From positions 1,116,001-1,180,000 of the forward strand of contig NZ_CP042432.1 of NCBI RefSeq assembly GCF_008033235.1: DNA of 64,000 nucleotides, written 5' to 3'. Position numbers and translations under genes: made by a program. Under the pieces are notes generated by a model, which saw only the letters and a list, made by a program, of their open reading frames with translations, was not told the DNA's origin and did no database searches. The DNA is from Anseongella ginsenosidimutans. GTDB lineage: Bacteria > Bacteroidota > Bacteroidia > Sphingobacteriales > Sphingobacteriaceae. This document shows, in pieces, positions 1 to 9,070 of this stretch (the stretch's first letter is position 1; every line of letters starts with the position of its first letter).

Positions 1-359
1 AAGATGCATCGCTTGCTTTTCGTTTTTTAACAGATCTTACCGGCGTGCATTATCCTGACCGGGAACTTCCGCTGGGCGTCGTGTACCATTTGCAAAGTAT
101 GGCCCTTAACCGGCGTCTGCGTATAAAGGCATTTCTGCCCCTGAACGATCCGCGTATTGAAACGCTAACAAACCTGTTCCCCGGGGCCAACTGGATGGAA
201 CGCGAAACATATGACTTTTTTGGGATTATTTTCGAAGGACACCCGGATTTGCGGCGGATCCTGAATATGGATGACATGGTCGCATTTCCCATGCGGAAGG
301 AATTTCCGCTGGAAGACCCCAATAGAAGAGATAAGAATGACGACTTTTTTGGAAGATAA
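1..359 (+). CDS. nuoC: NADH-quinone oxidoreductase subunit C (5' truncated by window)
   Basis: Peripheral-arm subunit of complex I (30 kDa subunit), which lies next to NuoD near the quinone site. The frame is open from base 3 to the stop at 357-359, so the true start lies before the window. About 118 residues are visible, including the family signature ERETYDFFGI followed by the GHPDLRRIL stretch. The gene overlaps nuoD by 23 bases, which fits translational coupling. nuoA and nuoB are expected just upstream, outside the window. Identification is firm; only the N-terminus is missing. Confidence 0.96.
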   Translation, partial: DASLAFRFLTDLTGVHYPDRELPLGVVYHLQSMALNRRLRIKAFLPLNDPRIETLTNLFPGANWMERETYDFFGIIFEGHPDLRRILNMDDMVAFPMRKEFPLEDPNRRDKNDDFFGR

Positions 360-1542
360 GGCGCTGCAGAAGGACATCACCACGTTGAACCTGGGCCCTA
401 CGCACCCGGCGACGCACGGGGTATTCCAGAATGTGCTGAAAATGGATGGGGAGCGGATCGTATCTGCTGATCCCACAATCGGGTATATTCACAGGGCATT
501 CGAAAAAATCGCCGAACACCGGCCATTTTACCAGATAACCCCGCTGACCGATCGCCTGAATTATTGCTCAGCTCCCATTAACAATATGGGCTGGCATATG
601 ACCGTTGAAAAGATGCTCGGCCTGGAGCTGCCCAAGAGGGTGGATTATCTGCGGGTGATCGTTATGGAACTGAGCCGCATTGCCGACCACCTTATATGCA
701 ATGGAATTCTTGGTGTGGACAGCGGCGCCTATTCCGGTTTCCTTTATCTATTTGAAGAACGGGAAAAGATCTACGATATTTTTGAAGAAATATGCGGCGC
801 CCGCCTTACCACCAATGTCGGGCGTATCGGCGGTTTTGAGCGGGACTTTAGCGACAAGGCATTTGACCGGATCAGGCAATTTCTGAAGGAGTTTCCGCCG
901 GTAATGAAGGATTTTGAAAAACTCTTTAACCGGAACAGGATCTTTATTGACCGCTGTACCGGGGTGAGTCCCATTACCGTAGAGCAGGCCCTGGGATACA
1001 GCTGGACCGGCCCGCTGCTTCGGGCAGCCGGCCTGGATTACGATGTACGCGTCCTGGAGCCCTATTCCTCCTACGATGATTTTGAATTTGAAGTTCCGGT
1101 AGGTACGAGCGGGGATTGTTATGACCGCTTTATTGTCAGGAACGAAGAAATATGGCAAAGCCTGCGTATCATAGAGCAGGCGCTCGAAAAGTTAAAAAAA
1201 GAGCCGGAAGGCCTGTTCCACGCCCATGTACCCGAGTTTTATCTTCCTCCGAAACAGGAAGTTTATAATAACATGGAAGCGCTCATTTATCATTTTAAGA
1301 TTGTAATGGGCGAGATTGAAAACCCCGCAACCGAAGTTTATCACGCGGTGGAGGGGGCCAATGGCGAACTGGGATTTTACCTGGTTACTGACGGGGGGCG
1401 TTCTCCGTTCCGGCTTCATTTCAGGCGGCCAAGCTTTATAAATTACCAGGCCTATCCTGATCTTATTATTGGCGGCCTGTTGTCAGACGCGATCCTGACA
1501 ATGAGTAGCATGAATGTGATCGCAGGGGAACTCGATGCTTAA
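337..1542 (+). CDS. nuoD: NADH-quinone oxidoreductase subunit D
   Basis: 49 kDa subunit of complex I, which together with NuoB forms the quinone reduction pocket. The protein is 401 residues from the ATG at 337; a longer frame opens at 271, but those extra residues lie wholly inside nuoC and do not resemble the family. The N-terminal region has the conserved GPTHPATHG motif, and GRIGGFERDF follows in the middle. Length matches stand-alone NuoD rather than fused NuoCD. It overlaps the nuoC end and is followed by a 131-base AT-rich spacer before nuoE. Confidence 0.97.
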   Translation: MTTFLEDKALQKDITTLNLGPTHPATHGVFQNVLKMDGERIVSADPTIGYIHRAFEKIAEHRPFYQITPLTDRLNYCSAPINNMGWHMTVEKMLGLELPKRVDYLRVIVMELSRIADHLICNGILGVDSGAYSGFLYLFEEREKIYDIFEEICGARLTTNVGRIGGFERDFSDKAFDRIRQFLKEFPPVMKDFEKLFNRNRIFIDRCTGVSPITVEQALGYSWTGPLLRAAGLDYDVRVLEPYSSYDDFEFEVPVGTSGDCYDRFIVRNEEIWQSLRIIEQALEKLKKEPEGLFHAHVPEFYLPPKQEVYNNMEALIYHFKIVMGEIENPATEVYHAVEGANGELGFYLVTDGGRSPFRLHFRRPSFINYQAYPDLIIGGLLSDAILTMSSMNVIAGELDA

Positions 1543-1673
1543 ACAGCAAAAGCCGTTTAGCATCGGGAGTTTTTAGTTTACAGTTTTTAGAGGGCGATAG
1601 ACAGAATCCGGGAAGCCTGATCAATTGCTAAACAGGCAAAAAACTAAAGACTAAAAACTACAAACTATAGAAA
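1543..1673. repeat. AT-rich repeat spacer between nuoD and nuoE
   Basis: No gene. The first half holds tracts of the type GTTTTTAGTTTACAGTTTTT (about 1569-1590). The second half holds the opposite-strand version, tracts of AAAAACTAAAGACTAAAAAC (about 1637-1660). The two could pair as an imperfect hairpin in the nuo transcript. The same sequence style recurs at 5587-5710 and 14541-14750. This is seen directly; any role in RNA stability or folding is inference. Confidence 0.6.
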
Positions 1674-2198
1674 ATGGAAATTGAAACAAGGGAAATAAGG
1701 TTTTCGGAGGAAAGGTTGGCAGAGGTGCGGCAGATCCTGCAGCGTTACCCGGAAGGCCGGCAGAAGTCGGCGCTGCTTCCTTTGCTCCACATTGCACAGG
1801 CGGAGTTTGATAACTGGTTAAGCCCTGATGTAATGGATTATGTAGCGGGCTTACTGGATATTGAGCCGATAGAAGTATATGAAGTAGCTTCCTTCTATAC
1901 CATGTTCAACCTGCGGCCGGTAGGTAAATATGTCCTGGAGATTTGCCGGACGGGACCCTGCTGCCTTGTTGGAGCCGAGAAGGTCCAGGCGCATATCGAA
2001 GAAAAACTGGGGATCAAGCCGGGAGAAACGACCCCCGACGGGATGTTCACCCTTAAGCCGGTCGAATGCCTGGCAGCCTGCGGCTTCGGCCCCGTAATGC
2101 AGGTAGGTGCAACGTATTACGAAAAACTTACCCCGGAAAGAACGGATGAGCTGCTGGAGCGGTTCAGAAATGAAAATAAGAGGGCAACGTATTGTTAA
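1674..2198 (+). CDS. nuoE: NADH-quinone oxidoreductase subunit E
   Basis: 24 kDa thioredoxin-fold subunit of the NADH dehydrogenase module, carrying the N1a [2Fe-2S] cluster. It has 174 residues. The four cluster ligands can be read as Cys91 and Cys96 (CRTGPC) and Cys132 and Cys136 (CLAAC). The N-terminal helical bundle is of normal length. The stop ends one base before the nuoF start codon, so the two are almost certainly co-translated. The start at 1674 follows directly after the repeat spacer. Confidence 0.97.
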   Translation: MEIETREIRFSEERLAEVRQILQRYPEGRQKSALLPLLHIAQAEFDNWLSPDVMDYVAGLLDIEPIEVYEVASFYTMFNLRPVGKYVLEICRTGPCCLVGAEKVQAHIEEKLGIKPGETTPDGMFTLKPVECLAACGFGPVMQVGATYYEKLTPERTDELLERFRNENKRATYC

Positions 2199-2199
2199 T

Positions 2200-3564
2200 A
2201 TGGGAGTGAAGATCTTAACACAGCATAGCGGCGTTCCCGGTATCGATACCTTCGAAGTATACCGGAAACAGGGTGGCTACGCAGCCGTGGAAAAAGCCCT
2301 GAAGAGCATGAGTCCTGAAGAAGTACTTGAAGAAGTAAAGAAATCGGGCTTGCGGGGACGCGGCGGCGCCGGGTTTCCTACCGGGCTTAAATGGAGCTTC
2401 CTGGCAAAACCGGAAGGCGTACCCCGTTACCTGGTATGCAATGCCGACGAAAGTGAGCCGGGTACCTTTAAGGACCGCGAACTGATGAGCAGGAACCCCC
2501 ACTCGCTCATCGAGGGCATGATCGTATCAAGTTACGCCCTGGGCGCGAATACTTCCTATATCTATGTGCGCGGAGAACTGTTCTATGTGATCCGGATCCT
2601 GGAAAAAGCTATTGCGGAAGCCTACGAAAAAGGGCTTCTTGGGAAAAATATACTGGGCACCGGCTACGACCTGGACCTGTACGTGCAGCCAGGCGGGGGA
2701 GCTTATATCTGCGGTGAAGAAACCGCGTTAATAGAGTCATTGGAAGGAAAGCGCGGAAATCCCAGGATCAAACCGCCGTTTCCCGCCGTTTCAGGCGTAT
2801 GGGGATGCCCTACCGTAGTCAATAACGTGGAAACCATTGCCGCCACCAGCTGGATCATCCTGAATGGCGGAGATGAATACGCAAAGATCGGCATCGGGCG
2901 CAGTACCGGTACGAAGCTGATCTCGGCCTGCGGAAATATTAATCAACCCGGAATCTACGAAATTGAACTGGGGCTGCCGGTAGAAGAATTTATTTATTCC
3001 GATGAGTACTGCGGCGGCATTGCCGGGGGAAAGCGGTTAAAAGCCGTGGTGGCGGGTGGTTCGTCCGTACCTGTACTGCCGGCCAACCTTATTCTGAAAA
3101 CCATAGCGGGTGAGCCGCGGCTGATGACCTATGAGTCCCTGGCTGATGGCGGTTTTGCTACCGGCACCATGATGGGTTCGGGGGGCTTTATCGCCATGGA
3201 TGAGGACGCCTGCATTGTACGTAATACCTGGAATTTTACACGTTTTTATCATCATGAATCCTGCGGGCAATGCAGTCCCTGCCGTGAAGGTACCGGCTGG
3301 ATGGAAAAGGTATTGCACCGCATCGAATACGGGCATGGGAAAATGAGTGATATCGACCTGCTGGTGGATGTGGCGGCAAAAATCGAAGGCAATACCATTT
3401 GTCCTCTTGGTGATGCCGCCGCCTGGCCGGTGGGAAGCGCCATCAGGCATTTCCGGGAAGAATTCGAATGGCATGTAAAGGAACCCAGGTTAAGCCAGCA
3501 ACAAAACTACGGCCTGGCCGCTTATGCCGACCCGCTGCCTGTCCCCGTGACGGAGGAAAGCTGA
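2200..3564 (+). CDS. nuoF: NADH-quinone oxidoreductase subunit F (NADH-binding)
   Basis: 51 kDa subunit that oxidises NADH with FMN and passes electrons to the N3 [4Fe-4S] cluster. It has 454 residues from the ATG at 2200; an earlier in-frame start at 2107 lies inside nuoE and is unlikely. The glycine-rich nucleotide/FMN motif GRGGAGFPTGLKW is at residues 53-65. The N3 ligands are Cys355, Cys358 and Cys361 (CGQCSPC) plus Cys401. Nothing is unusual in length or motifs. Confidence 0.97.
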   Translation: MGVKILTQHSGVPGIDTFEVYRKQGGYAAVEKALKSMSPEEVLEEVKKSGLRGRGGAGFPTGLKWSFLAKPEGVPRYLVCNADESEPGTFKDRELMSRNPHSLIEGMIVSSYALGANTSYIYVRGELFYVIRILEKAIAEAYEKGLLGKNILGTGYDLDLYVQPGGGAYICGEETALIESLEGKRGNPRIKPPFPAVSGVWGCPTVVNNVETIAATSWIILNGGDEYAKIGIGRSTGTKLISACGNINQPGIYEIELGLPVEEFIYSDEYCGGIAGGKRLKAVVAGGSSVPVLPANLILKTIAGEPRLMTYESLADGGFATGTMMGSGGFIAMDEDACIVRNTWNFTRFYHHESCGQCSPCREGTGWMEKVLHRIEYGHGKMSDIDLLVDVAAKIEGNTICPLGDAAAWPVGSAIRHFREEFEWHVKEPRLSQQQNYGLAAYADPLPVPVTEES

Positions 3565-3597
3565 AGAGAAGGACCGCGAGGGAAAATTTAACGCAAA

Positions 3598-4548
3598 ATG
3601 TCAGAAAAGTTTAAAATAACCATAGATGGAGTAAGCGCGGAGGTGGAACCGGGAACCACTATCCTGAATGCTGCCCGGCAGATCGGGGGAGACCTTGTAC
3701 CGCCGGCTATGTGCTATTACTCGAAGCTGGAAGGTTCCGGCGGAAAATGCCGGACCTGCCTGGTAAAGGTAAGCAAGGGCTCGGAAAAGGACCCGCGCCC
3801 CATGCCCAAGCTGGTAGCTTCCTGCCGGACTACGGTAATGGACGGTATGGAAGTGCAGAATATCACCTCTCCGGAAGTGTTGGAAGCGAGGAAAGGTGTG
3901 GTGGAATTCCTGCTGATCAACCATCCCCTGGATTGTCCCGTGTGCGACCAGGCGGGAGAATGCAAGCTGCAGGACCTTTCCTACGAACACGGCGCTGAAG
4001 CTACCCGTTATGAATTTAATCGCCGGACTTTTGAGCGCATCGATATAGGTGATAAGATACAGCTTCATATGAACCGCTGTATCCTTTGCTACCGCTGCGT
4101 GTATGTGGCCAACCAGTTAACGGACAATCGTGTTCACGGGATCGTCGGGCGTGGTGACATGTCCGAGATCAGCACCTATGTAGAAAAGGCCATTGATAAC
4201 GATTTTTCGGGGAACGTAATAGATGTTTGCCCGGTCGGGGCGCTTACCGACAAAACCTTCCGGTTTAAGAACCGTGTATGGTTTACCCGGCCTGTCTCCG
4301 CGCATCGCGACTGCGACAAATGCTGCGGAAAAGTGACCCTGTGGTATAAGGGAGAGGATGTGCTGCGGGTAACGGCCCGCAAGGACGAATACGGGGAAGT
4401 CGAAGAGTTTATCTGTAATACCTGCAGGTACGATAAGAAGAAAACCAGTGACTGGGTCATTGACGGACCTGCTCAAATACAACGCCAATCGGTGATCTCT
4501 GCTAATCATTATGACGGCAAAGTGGTCCCCGTGATAGACAAACGCTAA
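3598..4548 (+). CDS. nuoG: NADH-quinone oxidoreductase subunit G, short form
   Basis: Iron-sulfur subunit of complex I. It has 316 residues, far shorter than the roughly 900 of enterobacterial NuoG. Cluster ligands read in order: Cys39, 51, 54, 76 for [2Fe-2S]; His109 with Cys113, 116, 122 for the His-Cys3 cluster; Cys161, 164, 167, 211 for a [4Fe-4S] cluster; then a further set Cys239, 242/243, 273, 276. The frame ends there, so the molybdopterin-like domain is absent. Short NuoG proteins are common in Bacteroidota, so this is probably intact rather than truncated. The nuoH start follows the stop without a gap. Confidence 0.93.
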   Translation: MSEKFKITIDGVSAEVEPGTTILNAARQIGGDLVPPAMCYYSKLEGSGGKCRTCLVKVSKGSEKDPRPMPKLVASCRTTVMDGMEVQNITSPEVLEARKGVVEFLLINHPLDCPVCDQAGECKLQDLSYEHGAEATRYEFNRRTFERIDIGDKIQLHMNRCILCYRCVYVANQLTDNRVHGIVGRGDMSEISTYVEKAIDNDFSGNVIDVCPVGALTDKTFRFKNRVWFTRPVSAHRDCDKCCGKVTLWYKGEDVLRVTARKDEYGEVEEFICNTCRYDKKKTSDWVIDGPAQIQRQSVISANHYDGKVVPVIDKR

Positions 4549-5586
4549 ATGGAAATTGCGCTCATTATAGAAAAAGTGATCCTGATCTCGGTCGTACTCG
4601 GCGTCAGCCTGCTTACGGCTATGTACACTACACTGGCTGAAAGGAAAATAGCGGGGTTCCTGCAGGACCGTCACGGACCGAATCGTGCGGGGCCTTTCGG
4701 GTTGCTGCAGCCCCTGGCTGATGGTGTTAAGCTATTTACCAAGGAAGAGATCATTCCGGGGGAAGCTAACCGCTTCCTCTTCGTGCTGGGTCCTTCCCTG
4801 GCCATGCTAATGGCCTGCGTAGGCACCGCCGTCATCCCCTGGGGAGAAGAGCTGCAGATTGGCGACCGGACTGTTTCCCTCCAGATTGCCGACGTAAATA
4901 TTGGCATACTCTACATATTCGGCGTGGTAGCGCTGGGCGTTTACGGCATTATGATCGGCGGATGGGCTTCCAATAATAAATATTCCCTGCTTAGCGCCAT
5001 CCGGGCGGCATCACAGAACATCAGCTATGAAATATCCATGGGTCTTTCGCTGATCGCCTTGCTGATGATGACCGGTACCCTGAGTCTCGGCGAAATAGTG
5101 GAGCAGCAGCGCGGCATTAACTGGAATATCTGGTATCAGCCACTGGGCTTTATCATTTTTCTCACCTGCTCCTTCGCTGAGACCAACCGGAACCCTTTCG
5201 ACCTGGTAGAATGCGAAACAGAATTGGTAGGAGGTTACCATACGGAATATTCCAGCATGAAGCTGGGCTTTTTCCTTTTCGCCGAATACATAAATATTTT
5301 CGTGGCTTCCGCGGTGATGTCCACGCTTTATTTCGGAGGATATAATTTTCCCGGGATGGATGCGCTGGCCCAGGCGGGCGTTTCACAAAACTGGATCACC
5401 CTTATTGGGGTGGGAGCCTTGCTGGCGAAGATCCTGTTCTTCATCTTTTTCTTTATCTGGGTGCGCTGGACGGTTCCGCGCTTTCGGTATGATCAGTTGA
5501 TGAGGCTGGGATGGAATATTCTGATTCCCCTGGCCATTGCCAATATTATGGTTACTGGGGTTGTTATATGGCTTACGGGACGGTAG
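4549..5586 (+). CDS. nuoH: NADH-quinone oxidoreductase subunit H
   Basis: Membrane subunit that joins the peripheral arm to the membrane arm and lines the quinone entry channel. It has 345 residues with about eight hydrophobic segments. The conserved early loop reads AERKIAGFLQDRHGPNRAGP, and the later loop FAETNRNPFDLVECETELVG carries the acidic residues typical of the family. The ATG immediately follows the nuoG stop codon. Length is normal. Confidence 0.97.
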   Translation: MEIALIIEKVILISVVLGVSLLTAMYTTLAERKIAGFLQDRHGPNRAGPFGLLQPLADGVKLFTKEEIIPGEANRFLFVLGPSLAMLMACVGTAVIPWGEELQIGDRTVSLQIADVNIGILYIFGVVALGVYGIMIGGWASNNKYSLLSAIRAASQNISYEISMGLSLIALLMMTGTLSLGEIVEQQRGINWNIWYQPLGFIIFLTCSFAETNRNPFDLVECETELVGGYHTEYSSMKLGFFLFAEYINIFVASAVMSTLYFGGYNFPGMDALAQAGVSQNWITLIGVGALLAKILFFIFFFIWVRWTVPRFRYDQLMRLGWNILIPLAIANIMVTGVVIWLTGR

Positions 5587-5768
5587 TTTTTAGTTTAAGG
5601 TTTAAAGTTCAAGGTTTGAAGTTTTCAGTTTATAGTTTTTAGTTGGTTGAGGGTTAAAGCTTTGCGCTTTAGTAGTTTAAGGTTAAAGTTCAAGGTTTTT
5701 AGTTGGTTTGCGGGGATGGGATGAGCATGGACGCGGGCGCTCAGGGAAGTAGTAAGAATAAATAAGGA
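5587..5768. repeat. AT-rich repeat spacer between nuoH and nuoI
   Basis: No gene. The spacer is built from variants of GTTTAAGGTTTAAAGTTCAA and GTTTATAGTTTTTAG between about 5585 and 5710. It includes a small hairpin with arms TAAAGC and GCTTTA around 5656-5672. This resembles the hairpin-plus-tail units after the CNNM gene at 14541-14762. It interrupts the nuo operon without a visible terminator T-tract. Confidence 0.6.
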
Positions 5769-6278
5769 ATGGAAAAATTGGAAAATATATCGTTGACGGG
5801 ACGGAAGAAGGTGCTGGAGAAAAAGCCGATGAATTTTATGGAGCGGATTTATCTTCCTTCCATTGTACAAGGGCTTGCCATTACCTTTAAGCATTTATTC
5901 AGGAAGAAAGCTACTGTTCAGTACCCTGAGCAGAAGCGGGAATTTTCCGCGAATTTCAGGGGCATCCATTCCCTGAAGCGGGACGAAGAAGGAAAAGAAC
6001 GCTGCACAGCCTGCGGGTTATGCGCCCTCTCCTGCCCGGCGGAGGCCATTACCATGATAGCCGACGAACGCAAAGCGGGAGAAGAACATCTGTACCGGGA
6101 AGAAAAATATGCTTCCGTGTACGAGATCAATATGTTGCGATGCATTTTTTGCGGTTTTTGTGAAGAAGCTTGTCCCAAGCAAGCCATTTACCTGGACGGG
6201 GACATTGCCCCCGCAGACGTGGACCGCAAAAATTTCATATACGGCAAGGACAAATTATTGGAGCCATTATTAAAATAA
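5769..6278 (+). CDS. nuoI: NADH-quinone oxidoreductase subunit I
   Basis: Ferredoxin-like subunit (TYKY) carrying the N6a and N6b [4Fe-4S] clusters that hand electrons to NuoB. It has 169 residues. The two cluster motifs are Cys79, 82, 85, 89 (CTACGLCALSCP) and Cys125, 128, 131, 135 (CIFCGFCEEACP). The N-terminal region is amphipathic with a short hydrophobic stretch, as usual. It is the first gene after the repeat spacer and precedes nuoJ by 23 bases. Confidence 0.97.
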   Translation: MEKLENISLTGRKKVLEKKPMNFMERIYLPSIVQGLAITFKHLFRKKATVQYPEQKREFSANFRGIHSLKRDEEGKERCTACGLCALSCPAEAITMIADERKAGEEHLYREEKYASVYEINMLRCIFCGFCEEACPKQAIYLDGDIAPADVDRKNFIYGKDKLLEPLLK

Positions 6279-6301
6279 CTAAATTCGCGCCCTGAATCAT
6301 T

Positions 6302-6799
6302 ATGCTAACGCAGTCGTTATTTTATTTTCTGTCCTTCCTGGCCGTTTTTAGTGCGCTTGCCGTGATCATTGCCAAGAACCCGGTTCATAGCGTGTTGTAC
6401 CTTGTACTCACCTTTTTTGCCATCACCGGACATTATATCCTGCTTAACGCCCAGTTCCTCGCGATCGTGAACGTGATCGTGTATGCGGGGGCCATCATGG
6501 TACTTTTCCTGTTTGTATTAATGCTGCTGAACCTGAATGCCGAGACGGAGCCGCAGAAGCCGCTTTACATAAAGCTTGCCGGGGTGATTTCCGGCGGCCT
6601 CCTGTTGCTGGTCCTGATAGGAGCCCTGAAAACCGTTGACCTGCCCGCGGGTGTAACCACCAACGAGCCGGGCATTGGCCTGGTTGAAAACCTCGGGATG
6701 GTGCTGTTCAATGAATTCCTGCTGCCGTTTGAGCTGGCTTCGGTACTGCTGCTGACGGCGATGGTGGGATCGGTACTGATCGGAAGAAAGGAAGCCTGA
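6302..6799 (+). CDS. nuoJ: NADH-quinone oxidoreductase subunit J
   Basis: Small membrane-arm subunit of complex I with about five transmembrane helices in 165 residues. The stretch FLAIVNVIVYAGAIMVLFLF in the third helix is the family hallmark and includes the flexible pi-bulge region. The ATG at 6302 lies 23 bases after nuoI. No oddities. Confidence 0.96.
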   Translation: MLTQSLFYFLSFLAVFSALAVIIAKNPVHSVLYLVLTFFAITGHYILLNAQFLAIVNVIVYAGAIMVLFLFVLMLLNLNAETEPQKPLYIKLAGVISGGLLLLVLIGALKTVDLPAGVTTNEPGIGLVENLGMVLFNEFLLPFELASVLLLTAMVGSVLIGRKEA

Positions 6800-6821
6800 C
6801 CGGATAAAAGAATCAATAAAG

Positions 6822-7151
6822 TTGGAAGAAACACTGCAAACTATACAATCGATACCGCTGGAACATTATATATGGTTCTGCGCCACCCTGTTCGTCATCG
6901 GCGTCATCGGCGTGCTGATACGCAGGAACGCGATCATTATTTTGATGTCGGTTGAATTGATGCTGAACGCGGTGAACCTGCTGCTGGCCGCGTTTTCGGT
7001 ACATCACGGAGATCCGTCCGGGCAAGTATTCGTTTTCTTTATCATGGCGGTTGCCGCGGCGGAAGTAGCGGTAGGCCTGGCCATTATCGTGATGATCTAC
7101 CGCAATACGGGTTCCGTGGACATTAATATTATGAATAAACTGAAGTGGTGA
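6822..7151 (+). CDS. nuoK: NADH-quinone oxidoreductase subunit K (TTG start)
   Basis: Three-helix membrane-arm subunit of 109 residues, homologous to mitochondrial ND4L. The conserved glutamate in the middle helix is seen in MSVELMLNAVNLL, and a second acidic residue occurs in AAAEVAVGLAI. The likely start is the TTG at 6822, because no ATG or GTG lies upstream in frame near the expected N-terminus. The stop codon overlaps the nuoL ATG (TGATG), a classic coupling arrangement. Confidence 0.94.
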   Translation: MEETLQTIQSIPLEHYIWFCATLFVIGVIGVLIRRNAIIILMSVELMLNAVNLLLAAFSVHHGDPSGQVFVFFIMAVAAAEVAVGLAIIVMIYRNTGSVDINIMNKLKW

Positions 7152-9061
7152 TGATAGAGAAATCCTGGTTAATACCTTTGCTTCCTTTCCTGGGATTTTT
7201 AGTGAACGCGCTGGGCATTCAACAAATTCCGAAAAAAGCGGCGGGCATTATTGGCAGCACTTCAGTCCTGTTCTCCTTTGTGCTGAGCCTGCTGGTATTT
7301 TTTGAGCTAAAGGGAAGTGATGCCGGGGCTGTTACTGTAAAACTATTCGACTGGATCAGCGTCGGAAGCCTGCACATCCCTTTTTCATTCTACATTGATC
7401 CCCTAACCTGCGTATGGCTGCTTATCATTACCGGGATCGGTTTCCTGATCCATGTTTATTCAGCCGGCTATATGCATGATGACGAAGGCTTCGGGAAGTT
7501 CTTTTCTTACCTGAACCTGTTCGTTTTCTTTATGCTGCTCCTGGTAATGGGAGCCGGTTACCTGATCATGTTCATTGGCTGGGAAGGAGTAGGTCTTTGT
7601 TCCTACCTGCTCATTGGATTCTGGTATAAGAATGACGCCTATAATGACGCGGCCAAGAAGGCCTTTATTATGAACCGTATCGGCGACCTGGGTTTTCTGC
7701 TTGGGGTATTCCTCCTGATCGGAACCTTCGGAAGCACCGATTTTACCGAAATATTCCCGCAGGCCGCCGGCTTCCAAAGCGGAGATCCGCGGCTGCTGGC
7801 TATTACCCTCTGCCTCTTTATCGGGGCCGTCGGGAAAAGCGCCCAACTCCCCCTCTACACCTGGCTGCCGGACGCTATGGCTGGTCCCACACCGGTTTCC
7901 GCCCTTATTCACGCCGCTACCATGGTAACAGCGGGGATCTATATGGTGGCCCGTTCCAATATTCTTTACGCACTTTCACCTGTTTCCATGACCGTGGTTG
8001 CAGTCACCGGGCTGGCGACAGCCGTTTTTGCCGCCCTGATAGCCATTTCACAGAACGATATTAAGAAAGTGCTGGCCTATTCCACGGTGAGCCAGTTAGG
8101 ATATATGTTCCTGGCGCTGGGAGTAGGTGCGTTCACGGGAGCGGTCTTTCATGTAATGACGCATGCGTTTTTCAAAGCGCTGCTGTTTTTGGGCGCCGGA
8201 AGCGTTATTCATGCGCTTCATAACCAGCAAGACATGCGCCGCATGGGAGGATTGAAAAAAGCGATGCCAATTACTTTCGCGACCATGCTGCTGGCTACGC
8301 TTGCCATTTCGGGCATCCCGCCTTTTTCAGGCTTTTTCTCTAAAGACGAGATCCTGGCTCATGCTTTTTTCCATGAGCCGCTTTTATGGGTGATCGGCTT
8401 CGCCGCCGCCTTGTTGACCGCCTTTTATATGTTCCGGATGATGTTCCTCACGTTCTGGGGCGAGTTCCGGGGAACCGAACAGGAGAAGCAGCATCTGCAT
8501 GAGTCTCCTTCCACCATGACGATCCCGCTGATCGTACTGGCCGTATTATCGGTAATCGGCGGATTCCTGGGCCTTCCGGAAGTCATGGCGCATCAGGCCC
8601 ACCTGCTGGGCGCCTACCTGGCTCCGGTATTTGCCCAAAGCAAGGAAGTGCTGCCGGCTATGCATGTTTCTCATAGCACTGAATGGCTGTTGATGGCTAT
8701 CTCGGTCCTTGGTGTGCTGGGTTCCATAGGCATCGCCTGGTCTATGTATGTAAAGAAAAAGACCATTCCCCGGGAAGAGAGCGTACGCCGCACAGGGCTG
8801 ATGGCGCTGTCCTATCATAAGTTTTATGTGGACGAACTATACGAGGCCGTTGTAGCGCGGCCATTGAATGCCCTATCTGTATTTTTTTACCGTATTATGG
8901 ATATCCGTGTAATTGACGGCCTGGTGAATGGCATAGGAAAAACCATTGTCGCCTTTTCCTCGACCCTCCGGCTGTGGCAGACCGGCAGGATTGGCAGTTA
9001 CCTGTTTTATATGGTAGCAGGGATTATCCTGATCTTTCTTTTGAACTATTTGATCTTTTAG
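7151..9061 (+). CDS. nuoL: NADH-quinone oxidoreductase subunit L
   Basis: Distal antiporter-like proton-pumping subunit of the membrane arm. It has 636 residues with many transmembrane helices and the long C-terminal lateral helix region. Core motifs include the helix-5 glutamate in FIGWEGVGLCSYLLIGFWY, the lysine region near LCLFIGAVGKSAQLPLYTWL, and PTPVSALIHAATMVTAG. The start is taken as the ATG at 7151 that overlaps the nuoK stop; two GTG codons lie just before it. Confidence 0.97.
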   Translation: MIEKSWLIPLLPFLGFLVNALGIQQIPKKAAGIIGSTSVLFSFVLSLLVFFELKGSDAGAVTVKLFDWISVGSLHIPFSFYIDPLTCVWLLIITGIGFLIHVYSAGYMHDDEGFGKFFSYLNLFVFFMLLLVMGAGYLIMFIGWEGVGLCSYLLIGFWYKNDAYNDAAKKAFIMNRIGDLGFLLGVFLLIGTFGSTDFTEIFPQAAGFQSGDPRLLAITLCLFIGAVGKSAQLPLYTWLPDAMAGPTPVSALIHAATMVTAGIYMVARSNILYALSPVSMTVVAVTGLATAVFAALIAISQNDIKKVLAYSTVSQLGYMFLALGVGAFTGAVFHVMTHAFFKALLFLGAGSVIHALHNQQDMRRMGGLKKAMPITFATMLLATLAISGIPPFSGFFSKDEILAHAFFHEPLLWVIGFAAALLTAFYMFRMMFLTFWGEFRGTEQEKQHLHESPSTMTIPLIVLAVLSVIGGFLGLPEVMAHQAHLLGAYLAPVFAQSKEVLPAMHVSHSTEWLLMAISVLGVLGSIGIAWSMYVKKKTIPREESVRRTGLMALSYHKFYVDELYEAVVARPLNALSVFFYRIMDIRVIDGLVNGIGKTIVAFSSTLRLWQTGRIGSYLFYMVAGIILIFLLNYLIF

Positions 9062-9070
9062 CAGCGATTA

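Noticed and set aside
271-336. Longer N-terminus for nuoD
   Set aside because: These codons lie inside nuoC and do not resemble the NuoD family.
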